Positions 59,783-64,000 of a stretch of 64,000 nt of DNA are shown here, in pieces. The translations under genes were made by a program, and so were the position numbers. The notes under the pieces were generated by a model. That model did not search any database, was not told the origin of the DNA, and saw only the letters and a program-made list of their open reading frames with translations. The DNA comes from Taibaiella sp. (lineage in GTDB: Bacteria > Bacteroidota > Bacteroidia > Chitinophagales > Chitinophagaceae): assembly GCA_019739295.1 (NCBI GenBank), contig JAHHDV010000022.1, positions 1 to 64,000 of the forward strand, in the 5' to 3' direction. The first letter of the stretch is position 1, and every line of letters begins with the position of its first letter.

Positions 59783-60568
59783 ATGAGCAAGCTATTCAAG
59801 AGAGGAAGCCTGATCCTTTCGATCGGCATCGCAGCCCTGGCCGTTGTCGGTATCAATTATGCTGGTATGAATGATGCTGCCGCCAATCGGCAGGAAGGAA
59901 CCCGGGACCCTGAACCGGCAGAGACCCCGCAAGCCGTTTCCGGGGAGACACACCCCGCCTGGGATGAATTGTTCCCCGACTCCTGGAAGACCGGCAGGAT
60001 AGCTTATGATTATACCATCAGCTACAAAGGGGAGCAGGGTGAAGGAGAGCGGATCAGCGGCAGGTTGATCCATGGGAAAAATATGTTCATGGACAGTTCC
60101 TCCAGGCAGATCCATTATCGCTATGGCGAGGTGCTGCTCACCCTGGACATGGAGGAAAAGACAGCCTACTGGATGCAGACTTCGGACAAAGGCACCGCTT
60201 TTGCCATGTCTGATATGGGGTCGCTGTTCCAATCTGTCAACGATTCCCTTTATGCCATCGAGACCATCCATGAGCAGAGCGCCGGTAAGTCCGTCATCAT
60301 CATTTCTGCCAGGTCACAGACCGCTCCTGTCCGGGACATCAGGATTGCGTATGTCACCCGTGAGCGGGAGAAGAGCGTGCAGTCCATCGAGCTCAGCTTC
60401 AATCCGGCCGGCATAGGAGGATCGGGTGACGCTCAGATGACCCTTATGCTGGAGAATATCGTCTCTGCGGATGAGGTGCCGGCTCCTTATTTACCGGAAG
60501 TCCAGGTCTCCGCAGGCCAGGTGGTGCTGACAGGCAAGTTCAAAGAATACAAATTGTTGAAGGGGTAA
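59783..60568 (+). CDS. Membrane-anchored or secreted protein of unknown function (261 aa)
   Basis: A basic start (MSKLFKRG) and one hydrophobic segment (LILSIGIAALAVVGINYAG) form a signal peptide or anchor. A short Pro/Glu-rich linker and a beta-rich domain follow (IAYDYTISYKGEQGEGERISGRLIHG ... VLLTLDMEEKTAYWMQT), the strand pattern of a lipid-carrier-like half barrel; this resemblance is weak. It lies 5 bases after the 2021-aa gene and 36 before the RHS gene, so it is part of the same operon. Confidence 0.72.
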   Translation: MSKLFKRGSLILSIGIAALAVVGINYAGMNDAAANRQEGTRDPEPAETPQAVSGETHPAWDELFPDSWKTGRIAYDYTISYKGEQGEGERISGRLIHGKNMFMDSSSRQIHYRYGEVLLTLDMEEKTAYWMQTSDKGTAFAMSDMGSLFQSVNDSLYAIETIHEQSAGKSVIIISARSQTAPVRDIRIAYVTREREKSVQSIELSFNPAGIGGSGDAQMTLMLENIVSADEVPAPYLPEVQVSAGQVVLTGKFKEYKLLKG

Positions 60569-60604
60569 ATCCATCTCCATCTATCTCATCCTTATCCTTA
60601 TTTT

Positions 60605-61312
60605 ATGAAATACGGTCGTATGAAAACATTTTTGCAGCAAGCAGCCCTATTCCTGTTGTTCCTGACAGGAGCCAGCCGGTATGGGCAGGGGCAGGTCAAT
60701 TTTAAAACGGAAACCTACAACGAGCTCAATACGGCGGCCTATATCAAGGGCCTGGGCTCATCTTCGGGATATGGGGATGCCCTTCATACGGTAGTCTATG
60801 ACCGCTGGGATGCGATGGTAGCCAGTGCTTCCTGGACCGGGCAATTTAAGTTCAAGCAGCTCAGGAGCTATGTGAAAGCAGGCATAGATCATGCCAATAT
60901 TGCCAACAATATCGGTAATTTCGATTACATCATCAACCTGCAGGTGAAAGGGTACACCAATCCCCAGAACCTTGCGACAACAGAGACGGAGACGATACAG
61001 CTCAGGATCTCCTACGACAAGGATTCGCTGGACATCTACCCGGACCAGCACCAGGTCCTGCTGAAGAAAGGATACTGCAAATTCGAGACCAAGCTCCTGG
61101 GTATCCAGGACGCTGTCACCCTGGCGCCGGTGAGTAAAGCTGACCTGGCCATCAATTTTTTTATCGAGACGGGGATCCTGCTGCAGCGGATCGACCTGGT
61201 CACCCCCAATATTTACATCGGCTCCGAATACCTGTCTGCCTCCAGGACCCTGAAGGTGTTCTGGTCGGACCAGGGACCCCGGCACGACCAATTGCCTGGC
61301 AACCGATATTGA
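60605..61312 (+). pseudogene. RHS-type giant protein, N-terminal piece
   Basis: A signal peptide (LFLLFLTGASRYGQG) is followed by a beta-rich region of about 190 aa (VNFKTETYNELNTAAYIKGLG ... YIGSEYLSASRTLKVFWSD). The frame slips near 61275, after which a coherent sequence continues in another frame with LATDIDQFSPGGYELEWTYIEDY. It is the first part of the gene that extends past the window. Confidence 0.65.
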
Positions 61313-62461
61313 CCAGTTCAGCCCGGGAGGCTATGAGCTGGAATGGACCTATATAGAGGATTATAAAGGCAGGAATTCAGGGACCAATGCAGTAGAGTAT
61401 TACAACAGTCCCCGGTACTTATTCCGTAGCTTATAACTTCAGGCATAATGCCACGAGGGATCCAGGACAGACAAGACTTCCTTTGAGATCCCTTTGGTCT
61501 ATGAGCATGGGTGCGATCGTATTCCGCGTGAGGCGGGTGCTTCCCGATGTGAACAATTATTCCAAGGTCAAATACGGGGACTGGACACTGGCAGGCTCGG
61601 GAACGATCACCAACGCTTCAGGCCCGGCCTGTAAACGAATCTATATCAAACCTGCCCCATGAGGCAGACCAGATCAATTACCAGCATACGATCCCAGTCC
61701 CCCCCAGTTTGCAGAGGAGGGAAAATACAAGAACGTGGTGTCCTATTTCGACGGTTCGGGCAAGTCGCGCCAGGTCCTGACGAAGATCCAGTCCGACCCG
61801 GGATATATCATCGGCATGGAGAGTATCTATGACTTTGAAGGCCGGCCGGCGATCAAGACCCTGCCCATCCCGATCCAGGCCGGTAACTTGCTGTACCAGC
61901 CCGGCATCACGATCCATGCGACTACCGGTGATCCCTATACTGCTTCCGACTTTGACTTCGGCTGCCTGGCCGATTCGATCAGCCCCCTGGCAAGCACTTT
62001 CCCTGGCCGGTTTATACTACTCAGCTTCCAACCCGGACAAAACTTATATGCAGAAGTTTGTCCCTGACGCGGGTGGCTATCCCTTTATGGAGACCATCTA
62101 TGCGCCGGACAATACCAATAAGGTGATCTGGCAGGGTTGGCGCGGGCCGGGATTTTCAGAGATGGAAAGGCAGGGGTACCAGCTTCATATACAGCAGGGC
62201 AGGACAGTACGAGCTGAACAGGTTGTTTGGTTCGGAGGCCGGCAGGTACGAATTTTATCCCAAGCAGGTGGACCATTGATCCGAATGGCCAGGCCAGCTA
62301 TTCGATATTCAACCAGCGGGGACAGGTCGTAGCGACCTCGCTGACAGGTCCTTCCCCGGATTCTACCCTGGTCCCGGTCTCCAGGATTGCCTCTTTTACC
62401 GAACCCTCAGCGGTCAAGTATGACCTGCTGAAAAATATGGGGCAGTCGATCCTGCCGGGGA
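61313..62461 (+). pseudogene. RHS-type giant protein, heavily frameshifted segment
   Basis: Family-typical stretches appear in alternating frames: SVAYNFRHNATR, FEIPLVYEHG-like sequence, YFDGSGKSRQVLTKIQSDPG with IGMESIYDFEGRPAIKTLPIPI, YYSASNPDKTYMQKFVPDA, GGYPFMETIYAPDNTNKVIW, ELNRLFGSEAGRYEFYPKQV and DPNGQASYSIFNQRGQVVAT. These are the conserved modules preceding the RHS core in Bacteroidota RHS proteins. At least seven slips are needed in about 1.2 kb, the last an extra A in 62474-62476. Confidence 0.65.
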
Positions 62462-64000
62462 CCCGCTTCGCGGAAACATACCTATTATGATGAAGGTGGG
62501 GGCACCAATAAGCTGGATTACGGCGTACACATCCCCTCTTTCAATACCGGCTGTACCGGCAAGTTCATCAACCTGGCCCCCATTGTGGAGCTGAAGGTAC
62601 TGGATGACTGCGGCAATATCCAGTGGAGCAATACTTCCGGCCTGGGGACCACGGGCCTGCTGTCCGCTTCCACGCCCCAGAACCTGCCTATGACGGAGGG
62701 TAGCTTTTCCCTGAGCCCGGGGAAGTACACCATCACCAAGAAATTATGGTTCCCCGATACGGCGATCAGCAGGATCGCCGATGAGTTCATCGACCAGAAT
62801 ACCGGCCTGACGACCTGCTTTAAAAATGAAGACATCTTTATCCGTACCTCGGTAGAAAGTACGGGATTCCCCTGTGCATCCAGCGAAGAGCCCGCTTCGG
62901 AATGCGATCGCCTCAAGCAGGAGATGATGCAGGAGCTGTACCCCGGGGCAAAGTACGGCCAATATACCGCCGGGACCGGCGGCGTCTTTCTCAGCGGTGG
63001 CACGAATTCCATATTTTCCCCTGTTAACCCCATGGAAGAAGGCGAAGGCTATTACCATGTCAGGTGGTTCTATTGTACGGGCTTTTCTGATGAAGACCCG
63101 GAAGCGGACCCGGAAGTGATGCCGATGTGCTACGGCTGCCCGGACGAGGCAGACAGGCATTACGAGGAAGCCATCGTTTACTGGACCGCTGCCGATGTCG
63201 CGGCAAATGCGGCCTCCTTATGCCCCAAGGAGATACTGGGATTCTCGGAATATGCCGATCCCGTCTATACCACCTTGCTGCCGGGCGATACCTCGGTCTG
63301 TACTTACGTGGTCCGCAGGAAAAACTGTACGATCGGCTGGGAGACCACGGAGGACCCGGAGACCGGCTTTGTCCGGGTCTCCTGTACGGAATGTATCGAC
63401 GATGCATTCACCTGGGTCAATTCCACTGTCAGCTGGAGACCCTCCGATGTCGCCAACAACGCAGCAAGCCCCTGCCCGTACGAGATCGTCTCGGGACCTA
63501 CAGGTTGCAATTACTATAACCCCGATTCTATGCAGGCCGCTATGGCCCTCTACTACAGGTACCAGTCCGACTGCATAGACCCTGATGTGAAGGTGACGAT
63601 CACCTGGTTTGCCGGCTACATATCCGGCTTCCCCATCTACCTGAGTTCTGAAACAGCGCTGAAGGACCTGACGCCTGACCAGCTGATCCGGCACTTCTCC
63701 CCGAGGGTGGCGGAAGGCTTATTGCCCCTGCACCCCGAGTATTGTAAGCTCCAGCTCTGCGATGAAGGGGATTTCAAAGAGAAGCTCCAGGGCATCACGA
63801 GCTATGCCCAGGCCCAGCAGCTCGGCATGCATACCCTGAGCGGTATCCTGTCCCTGGACCCGTTCAACAAATCCATAGATTCCGAAGCGCCTTTCACGCC
63901 TTACCAGCTGTCCCATTTCCCGGGTGATGCCGGGCTTTCTACCGCCAATGCTAACCTGCTGAGGCGGATCGATACCATGGCCCTGGAAATGGCCTATTGC
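62462..64000 (+). CDS. RHS-type giant protein, open segment running off the window
   Basis: This is a single open frame of 513 codons in phase with 62462, with no stop to the window end. It starts in HTYYDEGGGTNKLDYGVHIP, contains a Cys-rich region with two copies of a module (63128-63235 and 63383-63487), and ends in the segment with LLPLHPEYCKLQLCDEG, a pattern I associate with this RHS family. The RHS core and any C-terminal toxin or effector domain would lie beyond 64000. G+C is high, 74 of 120 bases at 63121-63240. The protein is probably surface-displayed. Confidence 0.7.

Noticed and set aside
1..64000. CRISPR arrays, rRNA genes, phage genes or insertion sequences
   Set aside because: I looked for regularly spaced repeats, rRNA-like sequence, integrase or transposase motifs and found none.

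Overview
The window comes from a member of the phylum Bacteroidota. The evidence is direct. Two secreted proteins carry type IX secretion (T9SS) C-terminal sorting domains. Several upstream regions carry the Bacteroidota -7 element TAnnTTTG, most clearly before the tRNA-Gln and ribosomal-protein genes. There is also a six-gene surface locus with RHS-type protein features of this phylum. The class is not certain; a Saprospiria or Chitinophagia-like organism is a guess. Many genes are split by single-base changes in homopolymer runs, which points to an imperfectly polished long-read assembly. I annotate such genes as reconstructed units and say where the frame breaks.

Positions 1-31183 are one giant inverted repeat. 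The left arm (1-15588) is the reverse complement of the right arm (15597-31183), with an 8-nt asymmetric centre at 15589-15596. Every gene therefore appears twice. Each arm carries, from the centre outward: an M1 metallopeptidase, RNase HI, a Gfo/Idh/MocA oxidoreductase and RecQ (one operon); a PNGase F-like T9SS protein; an AEC transporter; an APC amino-acid permease; a YtxH protein; an RNase Z/STAS pair; and a secreted protein with a possible caspase-like His/Cys pair. The centre falls exactly on a rho-independent terminator hairpin. The only length differences I found between the arms are two one-base homopolymer changes. A fold-back chimera is the simplest explanation, but a real palindrome or a hairpin chromosome end cannot be excluded from sequence alone.

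From 31.2 to 48.3 kb the DNA is single-copy and mostly housekeeping. It holds methylmalonyl-CoA mutase small subunit, a MORN-repeat protein, an IscA/HesB iron-sulfur protein, a Na+/H+ antiporter, a DUF2071 protein, thioredoxin reductase, ribosomal proteins L35-L20-L19, a propionate/acetate-CoA ligase and a T9SS adhesin-like protein. An envelope-related run follows (LpxH-like, SixA-like, AmgK kinase fused to a RapZ C-terminal domain), then a small membrane protein and tRNA-Gln.

From 49 to 64 kb, after a very AT-rich trough, lies a tightly packed plus-strand operon. It encodes a beta-barrel-like protein, a secreted 375-aa protein, a lipoprotein, a 2021-aa SpvB/RHS-type surface protein, a 261-aa membrane-anchored protein and the start of a giant RHS-type protein that runs off the window. 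G+C content climbs along this operon. The 2021-aa frame is intact, while the first and last genes are riddled with frameshifts. This RHS cassette is the best candidate for an undescribed system here.
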